Positions 24,093 to 32,754 of a stretch of 64,000 nucleotides of DNA are shown here, in pieces. The notes below the pieces were generated by a model. It saw only the letters and a program-made list of their open reading frames with translations, was not told the origin of the DNA and ran no database searches. The position numbers were made by a program, and so were the translations under genes. The stretch comes from Bacillus_BD sp050389805 (lineage in GTDB: Bacteria > Bacillota > Bacilli > Bacillales > Cytobacillaceae), in NCBI RefSeq assembly GCF_050389805.1, contig NZ_CP130945.1, positions 4,278,001-4,342,000 on the forward strand, given 5' to 3'. Numbering within the stretch: position 1 is the stretch's first letter; each line of letters begins with the position of its first letter.

Positions 24093-25163
24093 TTATGTTC
24101 GTGTTTTTTCTTTTTTCATTTGTTTACTTCTTAACTGACCGCACGCAGCATCAATATCGGTCCCTTGTTCTTGGCGGATAACGCAATTGATGCCATGTTT
24201 TTTCAACGTATCATAAAAGATGAGAATGCTTTCCTTTTCACTTCGCTCATATTGAATATGTTCATTCACTGGATTATATGGAATCAAGTTAACATACGCC
24301 AGATGACGTTTATCCTTCAGCAAGTTCGCAAGTTGCAAAGCTTCTTCCTGATGATCGTTCACATCTCTTAGTAAAATATATTCAATCGTAATACGGCGAT
24401 TTGTTTTTTCCAAGTAATATTCAAGAGCTTCCATTAGTTTTTCAATTGGATACGCTTTGTTGATTTTCATTATACGGCTACGCAACTCGTTGTTTGGCGC
24501 ATGCAGCGATAAAGCCAAGTTAACCTGTAATTGAAGATCCGCAAATTCATAAATTTTCGGTGACAAACCACTTGTAGAAACAGTAATATGTCTTGCGCCA
24601 ATCGCGAGACCCTTTTGATCATTAATGACCGTTAGGAATTTTATGAGGTTCTCGAAATTATCAAATGGCTCCCCAATTCCCATGACAACCACATGGCTGA
24701 CTCTCTCGTCCTTGCCTTGTTCATCTAGGTGGTGCTGAACATTCATGATCTGCTCAACAATTTCACCGCTAGAAAGGTCACGGTTTTTCGCAAGAATTCC
24801 ACTAGCGCAGAAGCTACAACCAATGTTACAGCCTACCTGAGTTGTCACACAAACCGAAAATCCGTATTTATGTCTCATTAAGACCGTTTCAATCAAGTTT
24901 CCATCCTTTAGGTTAAAAAGAAATTTGATGGTACCATCGGCTGATTCCTGTTTTGTATTTAAAGTTGTGGTATGAATCGAAAAGTTCTCTTCTAATAATT
25001 GAAGAAGCTCTTTGTTGACATTACTCATTTTTGAAAAATCTGTAACGCGCTTATTATATAGCCAATCCCATACTTGCGTAGCACGGAATTTTTTGTGACC
25101 CCGTTCCAAAAGCCAATCCGTCAATTGTTCAAACGTTAATCCATAGATGGATTCTTTATTCAT
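24093..25163 (-). CDS. rlmN: 23S rRNA (adenine2503-C2)/tRNA methyltransferase RlmN
   Basis: A 356-residue radical SAM enzyme. The Fe-S cysteines are Cys112, Cys116 and Cys119 in GCNIGCSFCASG, and the catalytic cysteine is in DAACGQLR near the end. VSTSGL and GARHITVSTSG belong to the family core. It methylates A2503 of 23S rRNA and A37 of some tRNAs. Length and order are as in B. subtilis RlmN. It lies upstream of the serA riboswitch but has no shared function with it. Confidence 0.95.
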   Translation of the reverse strand: MNKESIYGLTFEQLTDWLLERGHKKFRATQVWDWLYNKRVTDFSKMSNVNKELLQLLEENFSIHTTTLNTKQESADGTIKFLFNLKDGNLIETVLMRHKYGFSVCVTTQVGCNIGCSFCASGILAKNRDLSSGEIVEQIMNVQHHLDEQGKDERVSHVVVMGIGEPFDNFENLIKFLTVINDQKGLAIGARHITVSTSGLSPKIYEFADLQLQVNLALSLHAPNNELRSRIMKINKAYPIEKLMEALEYYLEKTNRRITIEYILLRDVNDHQEEALQLANLLKDKRHLAYVNLIPYNPVNEHIQYERSEKESILIFYDTLKKHGINCVIRQEQGTDIDAACGQLRSKQMKKEKTRT

Positions 25164-25445
25164 TGATTACCCTCATTTCAAACGATAAAATTCTTATTTA
25201 TTGTACTTAATCTTTGCTCAACTGGCAAACGTATTAGTTCAATCCTAATTGTTTATTTCTGGATGGTTTTCCATCCGAACTGTTTTTTTCGAAAAAGTCT
25301 TTGTTACTATAAGTATTCCCAAACCGTTTTAGTACAAACTTCCCCATTTTTAACAAAGATACACGCACCTAACCATTTTCGAATATTTTATAGTGGCGAA
25401 ACAAATAATGACCATATTCAAAGTTATTCTAAAGGAGTTTTTTCG

Positions 25446-26018
25446 ATGCATTGGTATGAGAAGTTAAATAAATACTTTCCTATAGAAGAGATGAAATCGA
25501 AGGAGCATATGGAGGCCTTACTGAAAGAGCGTCCGAATATGTACCATAAGGATGAGGGACCGAATCATGTCTTGATGTATGTAGAATTGGATAGCTTTAT
25601 CTTTATTGACTATCTACTTGTTTCAAGCAAAGCTCGCGGCCAGGGACTTGGTCATAAATTAATTCAAAAATTAAAGCAGAAGAACAAACCCATTATTCTT
25701 GAAGTCGAGCCGATTAATTATGAAGATAGTGATACAGCGAAACGACTCCATTTTTATAAAAAAGAAGGGTTTGAGCATGCCCAGTCGATCGGCTATCACA
25801 GAAGGTCGTTGGCAACACAAGAAATCAATTCTTTGGAAATTCTATATTGGGCACCTCATGAAGAATCGGAGAAAACGATTTACGAGGCGATGAAGAAAAC
25901 GTATGACTTGATTCACACGTATAAAGATAAGGATTTTTATGGAGAATCGTACCAACCGGTAGATGAAGTTCTAACCTTTGATCAAAATCAGGAAAAGAAT
26001 CTGTTCGATGAGATTTAA
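25446..26018 (+). CDS. GNAT family N-acetyltransferase
   Basis: A 190-residue protein with the acetyl-CoA loop of GNAT enzymes: LVSSKARGQGLGHKLI near residue 60, then FYKKEGF near residue 107. The C-terminal third (about 130-190) is acidic and helical, and not part of the fold. The ATG at 25446 is fixed by AAAGGAG nine bases upstream; an in-frame extension of 61 codons has no site and poor composition. Substrate unknown. Divergent from rlmN, with about 280 bp between them holding no other gene. Confidence 0.85.
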   Translation: MHWYEKLNKYFPIEEMKSKEHMEALLKERPNMYHKDEGPNHVLMYVELDSFIFIDYLLVSSKARGQGLGHKLIQKLKQKNKPIILEVEPINYEDSDTAKRLHFYKKEGFEHAQSIGYHRRSLATQEINSLEILYWAPHEESEKTIYEAMKKTYDLIHTYKDKDFYGESYQPVDEVLTFDQNQEKNLFDEI

Positions 26019-26051
26019 AAAAGGAGGCTGTTATGAAACAGCCTCCTTTTT
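26017..26051. terminator. Bidirectional terminator between GNAT gene and yhfH
   Basis: AAAAAGGAGGCTGTT and AACAGCCTCCTTTTT form a long perfect stem with runs of A and T on the sides. Confidence 0.9.
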
Positions 26052-26052
26052 C

Positions 26053-26187
26053 TTATTCGTCCTTTTCTCTTAAACAATGATCACATTCCATGATATAAGA
26101 CTCTGCTTGCTCCTCAATCACTGCACCACACTCTGGGCACATTCTTTTCGGTAAGTTTCTGAAAAATTCTACTGGACTTTGTAACAT
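26053..26187 (-). CDS. yhfH: YhfH family small zinc-ribbon-like protein, copy 1
   Basis: A 44-residue protein beginning MLQSPVEFFRNLPKRMC, with two cysteine pairs, CPEC and CDHC, spaced about 20 residues apart, which should bind zinc. It follows AAAAGGAGCGG. The family is common in Bacillus and of unknown function. A near-identical second copy lies 730 bp away at 26921-27055. Confidence 0.82.
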   Translation of the reverse strand: MLQSPVEFFRNLPKRMCPECGAVIEEQAESYIMECDHCLREKDE

Positions 26188-26920
26188 GTTTATCCGCTCC
26201 TTTTTTATAATACAAATGATTTTCTGTTCTTCTGTTATGGTACAGTATATGCGGGGTAAAACAATGTATGTGGGCTTTTGTGGATTTTTTGTAAAAATAA
26301 ATGCGGATTTTTAAAAATAGGGCTATTCACCTAAAAGACTTAGAAAAAAAGATTTAAGAACAGTTATCCTATTCTTTTTTAAAATATTTGTATGAACCAA
26401 ACAGGTTATTCCGAGAAAGTAGTTCCGTTTTATAGAGTATCTTCGCAATACCAGAATAATTAAGTGCTTTTGACCCTGTTATATCAACAAATAAAGAACT
26501 TCAACAAATACTACACCAAATAAGGGATTGACAATAACCGTGGTCAGTCTCTTATTTGGTGTAGTAAAAGTGATACTATATACCATGTTGATTGTGTTGC
26601 ATGCAAAAGGTAATTGTGTGATTTTGTGTGATTAAGAGGACATACATTCCGCTATTTAATTGAAAGGTTGTCTTTTTTTCGCAATTAATGGTAAATAAGG
26701 TACTCAGTGTCCGAATATCTTCTAAAATAGCGTTGTCTATGACAATAACGTACTCAGTGTCCGCATAAAACACGTGTAATATTAAGATGGAATTAAATAA
26801 AACAACCAAAATATAAGGCATGGAAATCCATGCCTTATATTTTGCTATTTTTTTTGTGATTTCAATTTTTTCCTTCTCTCCACATGCGGAACTACATATT
26901 CTAGAACCTCTTTTTGTTCT
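26188..26920. other. Intergenic stretch with inverted repeat and terminator, no clear gene
   Basis: A 16-bp perfect inverted repeat (TACTACACCAAATAAG at 26509-26524, its complement at 26551-26566) encloses 26 bp and looks like the end of a lost mobile element or a terminator. The words GGTACTCAGTGTCCG and CGTACTCAGTGTCCG occur about 54 bp apart near 26699 and 26752. A perfect stem at 26808-26843 is listed separately. Long frames here have no start sites and look accidental. Confidence 0.55.
26808..26843. terminator. Terminator-like hairpin
   Basis: AAAATATAAGGCATGG and CCATGCCTTATATTTT form a 16-bp stem with a four-base loop; a T8 run follows on the plus strand after six bases. It lies past the end of yhfH copy 2. 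Confidence 0.75.
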
Positions 26921-27055
26921 TTATTCATCCTTGCCTCTTAAACAATGGTCACATTCCATTAAGTAAGACTCTGCCTGCTCCTCAATCGCTTGACCACACT
27001 CTGGACACTCTCTTTTTGGTAAACTTCTGAAAAATTCTACTGGACTTTGTAACAT
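26921..27055 (-). CDS. yhfH: YhfH family small zinc-ribbon-like protein, copy 2
   Basis: A 44-residue protein, MLQSPVEFFRSLPKREC to the end, with the same CPEC and CDHC pairs as copy 1 and only a few substitutions. Ribosome site AAAAAGGAGATGG. The two copies with their upstream regions arose by tandem duplication; the DNA between them includes the inverted repeat at 26509-26566. Confidence 0.82.
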   Translation of the reverse strand: MLQSPVEFFRSLPKRECPECGQAIEEQAESYLMECDHCLRGKDE

Positions 27056-27229
27056 ATTGACCATCTCCTTTTTATTAGAACAGATTTAATTATCTTACCC
27101 TGTTATGGTACAGTATATGTAAGATGAGAGAAGTTATGTGAGCTTTCTAATACTTTTTTTCATTCCTTTATTTACCTGTATTCAGAGCCTGTGAGCAGGG
27201 AATTCTTCTAAATAAAAGGAGATGATTTT

Positions 27230-27370
27230 TTGAGAACTCATGAAAAATCAAACATTTACCTTGAAGATTCAAACCCCATTCGTGAAAGGCTAAAAAGTCG
27301 GAATACGGTTGACTTTACTTTTGCTTCGTTAAGGCGGTTGGCCTTGCTACGGCAGACTCGTGACCAGTGA
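27230..27370 (+). CDS. Possible 46-residue basic protein
   Basis: A TTG start at 27230 lies eight bases after AAAGGAG and opens a 46-codon frame with even composition (EDSNPIRERLKSRNTVDF then FASLRRLALLRQTRDQ). No family is recognised. It is the only coding candidate in the 800-bp gap between yhfH copy 2 and the spore-coat genes. Support is the ribosome site only. Confidence 0.4.
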   Translation: MRTHEKSNIYLEDSNPIRERLKSRNTVDFTFASLRRLALLRQTRDQ

Positions 27371-27399
27371 TATTTGGATTGGGTTTGGTGGAGCCTCGT

Positions 27400-27846
27400 T
27401 TATGATTAGGTCTTCAATTTATGAAGACTGGTTTTTCTTTTTTATATAGTTATTTTGGTCTTCATTGAGCGGATGAAGGCCATTTTCTTTTTGCCTTCTT
27501 ACTATTTTGGTCTTCATGGGGCTTGTGAAGACCGATTGGGCTTTGTTTGGTCCCTATTTTGTTTGGTCTTCAGAGTGTCCATGAAGACCTGTATCGCTTT
27601 GCCTTAGCTCTATTTTGGTCTTCATCTATATGAAGACCAGTTTCTCTTCGCTCGCACTTCATTTTGGTCTTCATCATGCTTATGAAGACCGTTTCTACCT
27701 TGATTCCGCTTTAGTTTGGTCTTCATCGAAGCCATGAAGACCTATTCCTCTATGCATCTACCTTATTTCGGTCTTCATCGAACCCATGAAGACCATTTCA
27801 TCGCTACTTCCTTACTATTTCGGTCTTTATCAAACTTACGAAGATC
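27400..27846. repeat. Array of nine palindromes at about 52-bp spacing
   Basis: Nine 22-25 bp hairpins of form GGTCTTCAT-loop-ATGAAGACC start at 27409, 27457, 27509, 27565, 27617, 27666, 27718, 27770 and 27822. Arms are well kept, loops (4-8 bases) and spacers (about 27 bp, often ending TATTTTGGTC or similar) vary; the first and last units are the most worn. It ends eight bases before the stop of the spore-coat gene at 27854. It fills most of the 27056-27853 gap. Confidence 0.92.
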
Positions 27847-27853
27847 GCCTTCA

Positions 27854-28153
27854 TCACTTCTGCGCAAGATTCACCGCGGTGTCGGCAGCTTGGAAATCGA
27901 CGGACAATTGTTGACGTATGTCATTAGGTTCATAGTACCCTTTTCCAATCATGAAGTCGGTTAGCTTTGCATGGGTTTCTACGGCATCACGTAATTGTTC
28001 CCGTAATACGGCGCGGACACTTGGACTAGTTGTTTCTGAAATCGCCACCGAGTAATCTTTGATTGCCGCTTTTGTGGAAATTAAGAAGTCTGTGGCAATG
28101 ACTTGATCGGTCATTCCGCCCATGCCGACCAATTTTTGAATAAGGTCATTCAT
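27854..28153 (-). CDS. yraD: CotF family spore coat protein, YraD-like
   Basis: A 99-residue helical protein: VIATDFLISTKAAIKDYSVA, then ETTSPSVRAVLREQL, and FMIGKGYYEPND near the end, the pattern of the CotF family. Size and position beside the small partner at 28150-28353 match B. subtilis yraD-yraE. Its ATG overlaps the partner's stop by four bases. Likely made in the mother cell during sporulation and built into the coat. Confidence 0.8.
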   Translation of the reverse strand: MNDLIQKLVGMGGMTDQVIATDFLISTKAAIKDYSVAISETTSPSVRAVLREQLRDAVETHAKLTDFMIGKGYYEPNDIRQQLSVDFQAADTAVNLAQK

Positions 28154-28353
28154 TGTACACCCTCCTCATCGCCTAGTAATTCCTGTAATTGCTCCACATG
28201 TCTAGTACATGCGGTCACGTCCTCTTCCATAATCGTTTTTAATTCGGGATCCGTAACCAATTTGCTCATCGTGGTTATTTTCGTTAATGATAGATTTTTT
28301 GCTGTTAACAACTCATGGACGTCTAACGTTTCATGAAGAGCTAGCTTACTCAT
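28150..28353 (-). CDS. yraE: Small spore coat-associated protein, YraE-like
   Basis: A 67-residue protein, LALHETLDVHELLTAKNLSL then a helix with EEDVTACTRHVEQLQELL. It is related to the N-terminal half of CotF and to the gene at 28494-28700 (both start with LALHET and end in a helix with a DV..C/S pattern). Together with the downstream gene it mirrors B. subtilis yraE-yraD. Confidence 0.78.
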   Translation of the reverse strand: MSKLALHETLDVHELLTAKNLSLTKITTMSKLVTDPELKTIMEEDVTACTRHVEQLQELLGDEEGVQ

Positions 28354-28493
28354 TCTTTCTCACTCCAATATTTACATTTTTGCATACATAGCTTTCTTTG
28401 ATTTCGCTAAATTATTCATTTTTTTCATCCGTATAAAAACAGTGCCAATTAGGGGAAGATAACCATGTTTACTCTTGTTATGGAGGTAATGAA

Positions 28494-28700
28494 ATGGAAG
28501 AAAAATTGGCGTTACATGAAACGATGGAAACGCATGAAATCATAAATTTTAAAACGGTTTGCCTATTAAAATCAAAACTGATGCAGGGAGTTTGTTTTGA
28601 TAATGAACTAAAGAGGTTAATGGAAAAAGATGTCCAACAATCGCTTAAGGATATGGATGAACTTGTAACGTTTTATGAAAAAAATCAACTTTTGCACTGA
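28494..28700 (+). CDS. yraG: Small spore coat-associated protein, YraG-like
   Basis: A 68-residue protein, LALHETMETHEIINFKTVC then LKRLMEKDVQQSLKDMDELV. Paralogue of the divergent gene at 28150-28353. Starts after TGGAGGTAATGAA and is followed after 15 bp by the yraF-like gene. Confidence 0.78.
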   Translation: MEEKLALHETMETHEIINFKTVCLLKSKLMQGVCFDNELKRLMEKDVQQSLKDMDELVTFYEKNQLLH

Positions 28701-28715
28701 TGTGGAGGTGTTAAA

Positions 28716-29075
28716 ATGGAAGATTACTTAGATCCGAGGAATGCAGAAGGAATGCCGAATTTAGCGGATTCGGCGATTGCGATGGAATTTCTTTTATCTG
28801 TTAAAACGGGGATTCGTAACTACGGCTTTGCGTTAACAGAAACAGCGAACCCTGAGCTGCGTAAAATTTTATTTAAACAAATGAATAAAGCGATCGATTT
28901 GCATGAGGAGCTCTCCAATTTCATGATTAAAAAAGATTGGTTAAACCCGAGTGACTTCGGCAGACAATACGAGGTGGATTTAAAATCAGCTCAAACCGCT
29001 GTCCAAATTGCGAAAATGAATTTATATCCACAAGATACGGATCGGTTGGGTATGTTTGCGACCCCGAATAAATAA
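28716..29075 (+). CDS. yraF: CotF family spore coat protein, YraF-like
   Basis: A 119-residue protein with the CotF core SAIAMEFLLSVKTGIRNYGF, ETANPELRKILFKQM and FMIKKDWLNPSDF, a paralogue of the gene at 27854-28153. Ribosome site GGAGGTG. It leads into adhB 14 bp later, as in the B. subtilis yraG-yraF-adhB order. Confidence 0.82.
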   Translation: MEDYLDPRNAEGMPNLADSAIAMEFLLSVKTGIRNYGFALTETANPELRKILFKQMNKAIDLHEELSNFMIKKDWLNPSDFGRQYEVDLKSAQTAVQIAKMNLYPQDTDRLGMFATPNK

Positions 29076-29089
29076 AGGAGCTGATACAT

Positions 29090-30226
29090 ATGAAAGCTGT
29101 TACCTACCAAGGGATTAAAAATGTAGAGGTTCGAGAGGTCAAAACTCCCGATATTAAAAACAATGACGATATTATCGTAAAAATTACGACTTCAGCGATT
29201 TGCGGATCTGATTTACATTTAATTCATGGAATGATTCCAAACACACCTACCGATTTTGTCATTGGACATGAGCCTTTAGGGATTGTGGAAGAAGTAGGAC
29301 CGGAAGTAAAAAAAGTCAAAAAAGGCGATCGGGTGATTATTCCGTTTCAAGCGGCTTGTGGTCATTGCTGGTATTGTAATCACGACTTGACGAGTCAATG
29401 TGATAACTCAAATCCACATGGTGAAATAGGAGGCTTTTTTGGCTATTCCGAAACGAATGGTGGAATTGCTGGAGGTCAAGCCGAATATTTGCGTGTTCCC
29501 TACGGTAATTTTGCTCCCTTTAAAATCCCTGAAAACTGCGAGGTTGAGGATGAAAAATTAGTCTTAATCGCAGATGCGGCACCTACGGCATATTGGAGTG
29601 TCGATAAAGCAGGAGTGAAAGATGGGGACACCGTTGTCATCTTGGGTTGCGGTCCGATTGGATTATTGGCACAAAAGTTTGCTTGGCTAAAAGGAGCTAA
29701 ACGGGTCATTGCGGTCGATTATATTGATTATCGTTTGGAGCATGCGAAAAAAACGAATAAAGTGGAAACGATTAATTTTGAACAACATGAAAATACGGGT
29801 GAATATATTAAAGAAATCACTGGGGGCGGAGCGGATATTGTCATTGATGCCGTAGGGATGGATGGAAAGATCACGCCGCTAGAGTTTCTAGCAACGGGAA
29901 TGAAACTTCAAGGTGGTGCGTTGGGCGCATTAGTCATGGCGACCCAAGCCGTTCGTAAAGGTGGTACCATTCAAGTAACGGGCGTATATGGTGGTAGGTA
30001 TAATGCTTTTCCACTCGGGGACATTTTCTCACGTAATATTACCATTTCATCCGGACAAGCACCGGTGATTCCTTATATGCCATTTCTATATGACCTTGCG
30101 AATAAAGGAAAAGTTGATATGGCGGATATCATTACCCACGTTCTCCCTCTTGATGATGCAAAACATGGATATGAAGTCTTTGACACCAAAACAGACGATT
30201 GCATTAAGGTCGTTTTAAAGCCTTAA
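29090..30226 (+). CDS. adhB: Zinc-dependent alcohol dehydrogenase AdhB
   Basis: A 378-residue medium-chain dehydrogenase. Catalytic zinc: Cys in ICGSDLH and GHE; structural zinc: four cysteines in CGHCWYCNHDLTSQC, then the NAD-binding GCGPIGLLAQ near residue 185. Member of the formaldehyde dehydrogenase-like branch with long C-terminal part. In B. subtilis the orthologue sits in the same spore-coat locus. Ribosome site AAAGGAGCTG, in operon with the coat genes. Confidence 0.9.
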   Translation: MKAVTYQGIKNVEVREVKTPDIKNNDDIIVKITTSAICGSDLHLIHGMIPNTPTDFVIGHEPLGIVEEVGPEVKKVKKGDRVIIPFQAACGHCWYCNHDLTSQCDNSNPHGEIGGFFGYSETNGGIAGGQAEYLRVPYGNFAPFKIPENCEVEDEKLVLIADAAPTAYWSVDKAGVKDGDTVVILGCGPIGLLAQKFAWLKGAKRVIAVDYIDYRLEHAKKTNKVETINFEQHENTGEYIKEITGGGADIVIDAVGMDGKITPLEFLATGMKLQGGALGALVMATQAVRKGGTIQVTGVYGGRYNAFPLGDIFSRNITISSGQAPVIPYMPFLYDLANKGKVDMADIITHVLPLDDAKHGYEVFDTKTDDCIKVVLKP

Positions 30227-30329
30227 GATTCAAATCATTGCCAGCATATGAGAGTCTTTAATTGCAGATATTATATAGAGGAAGGTAACTTTTGTTGCTA
30301 TCCAAATTTCGAGAGGAGTTGTTTGCGAA

Positions 30330-30593
30330 ATGAATACACTAAACACTCTTTTTAACATGATGGGGAGAAACAAACGCAATATGTTTGGCAAGCGTCGAAA
30401 CAATAAAACGATCATGTGGACGACATTGATTGGTTTAGGTGCTAGTGCTGCAGCCTATGGTATGAGACGCAATCGAAATGTCGATATCTCTAGAACGGTT
30501 CAAAACGCCATGAATACGATGAGAAACGGCAACATGAATCATGCCATGGCTGAATTCGCCCAAGAACTCATGCCAAAACAAAATCGAAAATAA
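30330..30593 (+). CDS. DUF3918-like small protein
   Basis: An 87-residue strongly basic, Asn- and Met-rich protein with one membrane-like helix, LIGLGASAAAYGMRRNR (about 34-52), the mark of the DUF3918/YrzQ-like group of Bacillus. Ribosome site GAGAGGAGTT. It may be a sporulation gene by its neighbours, but function is unknown. A family A repeat follows its stop. Confidence 0.65.
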   Translation: MNTLNTLFNMMGRNKRNMFGKRRNNKTIMWTTLIGLGASAAAYGMRRNRNVDISRTVQNAMNTMRNGNMNHAMAEFAQELMPKQNRK

Positions 30594-30598
30594 AAAAG

Positions 30599-30640
30599 AA
30601 GTGCCAGGCACCTTCCAGAAACTGGAAGGTGCCTGGCACC
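30599..30640. repeat. Palindromic repeat family A, double form
   Basis: Two cores (GTGCCAGGCAC and GTGCCTGGCAC) face each other around TTCCAG-AAA-CTGGAA, giving one long hairpin between the convergent genes for DUF3918 and the chemoreceptor. Confidence 0.85.
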
Positions 30641-30642
30641 CT

Positions 30643-32625
30643 TTATACTTTAAACTTCCCGACTAAATTATTAAGTTCCTCTGCTAATGAGGATAGTTTG
30701 TGGGATGTTTCGGATACGTTTTCCATAGAGCTATTTAGTTGTTGAGTGGTTGCTGCGGTTTCTTCCATACCAGAAAGCGATTCTTCTGAGATTTGAGCAA
30801 TCTCTTCAAAGATGGTATTAACTTGCTGACTTTCCTTCGTAATTCCCTGTAAATTTTCTGAGATGGCTTGAATTTCATCAACCATCGTGGTAACAGATGA
30901 GGTAATCTTATAGAAAGTTTCACTCGTTTCTTTGATTTGAACCGTACCTTGTTGTACCTCTTGATAACCTGTTTTTAAGGATTCTACAACATTGACCGTT
31001 TCGTTTTGAATGTTCTCAATGATCAACGAAATGTCCTGCACCGATTGACTGGTTTGCTCAGCTAGTTTGCGAACCTCTTCAGCTACAACTGAAAATCCTC
31101 TACCATGTTCCCCAGCCCTTGCTGCCTCAATGGCTGCATTGAGTGCCAATAAGTTGGTTTGGTCGGCAACATCTTGAATAATCGAAGTCAAATTGGTAAT
31201 TTGCTTACTTTGATTGTTCAATACATTCATTTTAGCCGTAGCCTCTTTTACAATCTCATTAATTCTATTCATTTGTTGATTGGATGTATCCATTAACTCT
31301 TTTCCATTATGGGTTAAATCCAATACTTCCACAGATGAGTCGCGAATGGTTTCACCCTTCTTACTTGTATCTTCAACGGTTGAAACAAATTCTTGGACCA
31401 TGAGCGATAATTCACTTAATTTTTGGGTCTGATCATCTGCAGACGATGCAACTTCCCCCATCGTTGTCGAAATCTGCTCAGTTCCGATTCTCACTTCACC
31501 AGCAGCTCCCGATAACTCCTCACTTTGCGTCGATACATGATGAGAGGCTTTTGAAACTTCGGAGATCATAATGGAGATTTTCTCCTTCATCACTTGTGAG
31601 GACTCCATTAGTTGACCAATCTCGTCATGACGTTTCTTTCCTTCTAAAGTCGAATGAAAGTTTCCTTTCGAATATTGTATAAGGACGCCAGCTACTTTTT
31701 TAATCGGATTCGAAATCGAACGACTAAAGAAAAAGGAAATCATCACTACCACTACAATGGTTATCACGGACATCCACAGGCTAACCGACGAAATATACCG
31801 ATTGGTTTCTGAGAAGGCAGTAATATCTTGATTAATCTCAATCATCCCTACAAGAACGCTTTTGGTTGGATCATAGATAGGAAGATAGGATACAATTTCC
31901 CGATCATTCCTTTTTTCTACCCGATTGCCTTCACCAATTGATTTTATAATCTCCGAATCTTCCATTTGAGTTCCAATGTTTTCTTTTTCCGATGAAACCA
32001 CAACAAATCCATCTAAATTGTATAGATTCACTTTTACCCCATCATACGATTGGGTGATTTTGTTTAGAAAGGTTCCATCCATACCTGTTTGCAACGTACC
32101 GATAACCTCGCTGCCATCCATAATTGGGACAAAGGCCCTTACGGAAAGCCCGCTTTTCCCAACTTCAACTCCAGCATGAGCGTCACCCTGTAAGGCTTGT
32201 TCGATAGCCGGAAGGTCCAGTTTATTATCACCGAACTCTCCTGGGTTGTGAGCTCGGAGCACGACCGTTCCTGACGCATCGCCAAATTCAAATACTTTTA
32301 AGCCATGTTCCTCCTGAAGTCGAGGGTAAATTTGATTAATTTCCTGTACGAGTCCCTCTCTATCCTTATTTTTCATCATTTGAACGAGGTTCTCATTTTG
32401 AGCATAAATTGACGTCAGTCTTAGAAGCTCCTCTGAAACATTATTCATTTCCGTCTTCATGGCGGTTTCGATCTCTTTTTGCTGATCATCAATCAGCCCA
32501 GAGAATTCTCTTCCGGTTATGAAAAAAATAATAAAAGCCGTAATCACAAGAGGAAGAACCGTCACAACTAAGAAAATGGTCATTAATTTCTTATTTAAGC
32601 TATTAAATTTAAAAATTTCCTTCAT
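30643..32625 (-). CDS. Methyl-accepting chemotaxis protein with Cache-type sensor
   Basis: A 660-residue receptor. Membrane helix 1 at about 13-36, an outside Cache-like domain (37-280; FEFGDASGTVVLRAHNP, GLSVRAFVPI), helix 2 at about 282-302, HAMP (303-355) and the signalling hairpin with tip EAARAGEHGRGFSVVAEEVR. Methylation-type Glu/Gln helices flank it. Such Cache domains bind small organic acids or amino acids; the ligand is unknown. It stands alone and faces the DUF3918 gene. Confidence 0.93.
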   Translation of the reverse strand: MKEIFKFNSLNKKLMTIFLVVTVLPLVITAFIIFFITGREFSGLIDDQQKEIETAMKTEMNNVSEELLRLTSIYAQNENLVQMMKNKDREGLVQEINQIYPRLQEEHGLKVFEFGDASGTVVLRAHNPGEFGDNKLDLPAIEQALQGDAHAGVEVGKSGLSVRAFVPIMDGSEVIGTLQTGMDGTFLNKITQSYDGVKVNLYNLDGFVVVSSEKENIGTQMEDSEIIKSIGEGNRVEKRNDREIVSYLPIYDPTKSVLVGMIEINQDITAFSETNRYISSVSLWMSVITIVVVVMISFFFSRSISNPIKKVAGVLIQYSKGNFHSTLEGKKRHDEIGQLMESSQVMKEKISIMISEVSKASHHVSTQSEELSGAAGEVRIGTEQISTTMGEVASSADDQTQKLSELSLMVQEFVSTVEDTSKKGETIRDSSVEVLDLTHNGKELMDTSNQQMNRINEIVKEATAKMNVLNNQSKQITNLTSIIQDVADQTNLLALNAAIEAARAGEHGRGFSVVAEEVRKLAEQTSQSVQDISLIIENIQNETVNVVESLKTGYQEVQQGTVQIKETSETFYKITSSVTTMVDEIQAISENLQGITKESQQVNTIFEEIAQISEESLSGMEETAATTQQLNSSMENVSETSHKLSSLAEELNNLVGKFKV

Positions 32626-32700
32626 CTCTATACCTTTCTAACTATTATTTTTTTACTAGAATAATATATCACAAAAACGACGAAAAGGTTGTAATATTGC

Positions 32701-32749
32701 ATAGGGTGCCAGGCACCTTCCAGTTTCTGGAAAGTGCCTGGCACCCTAT
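32701..32749. repeat. Palindromic repeat family A, double form
   Basis: GGGTGCCAGGCACCTTCCAG faces CTGGAAAGTGCCTGGCACCC with a TTT loop. It lies five bases after the maa stop, before the chemoreceptor gene. Confidence 0.88.
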
Positions 32750-32754
32750 TTCTC

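Noticed and set aside
25263..25445. 61-residue N-terminal extension of the GNAT gene
   Set aside because: No ribosome site; the internal ATG has AAAGGAG and begins the conserved part.
26509..26566. Intact insertion sequence or MITE
   Set aside because: Only one short inverted pair with 26 bp inside, no transposase and no target duplication that I could see.
26576..26821. 81-codon minus-strand frame
   Set aside because: No ribosome site, runs through a terminator hairpin and duplicated words; likely accidental.
27400..27846. CRISPR array
   Set aside because: Repeats are themselves full hairpins of 22-25 bp with variable loops, spacers are about 27 bp and partly alike, and no cas gene is near. 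Treated as a palindrome array.
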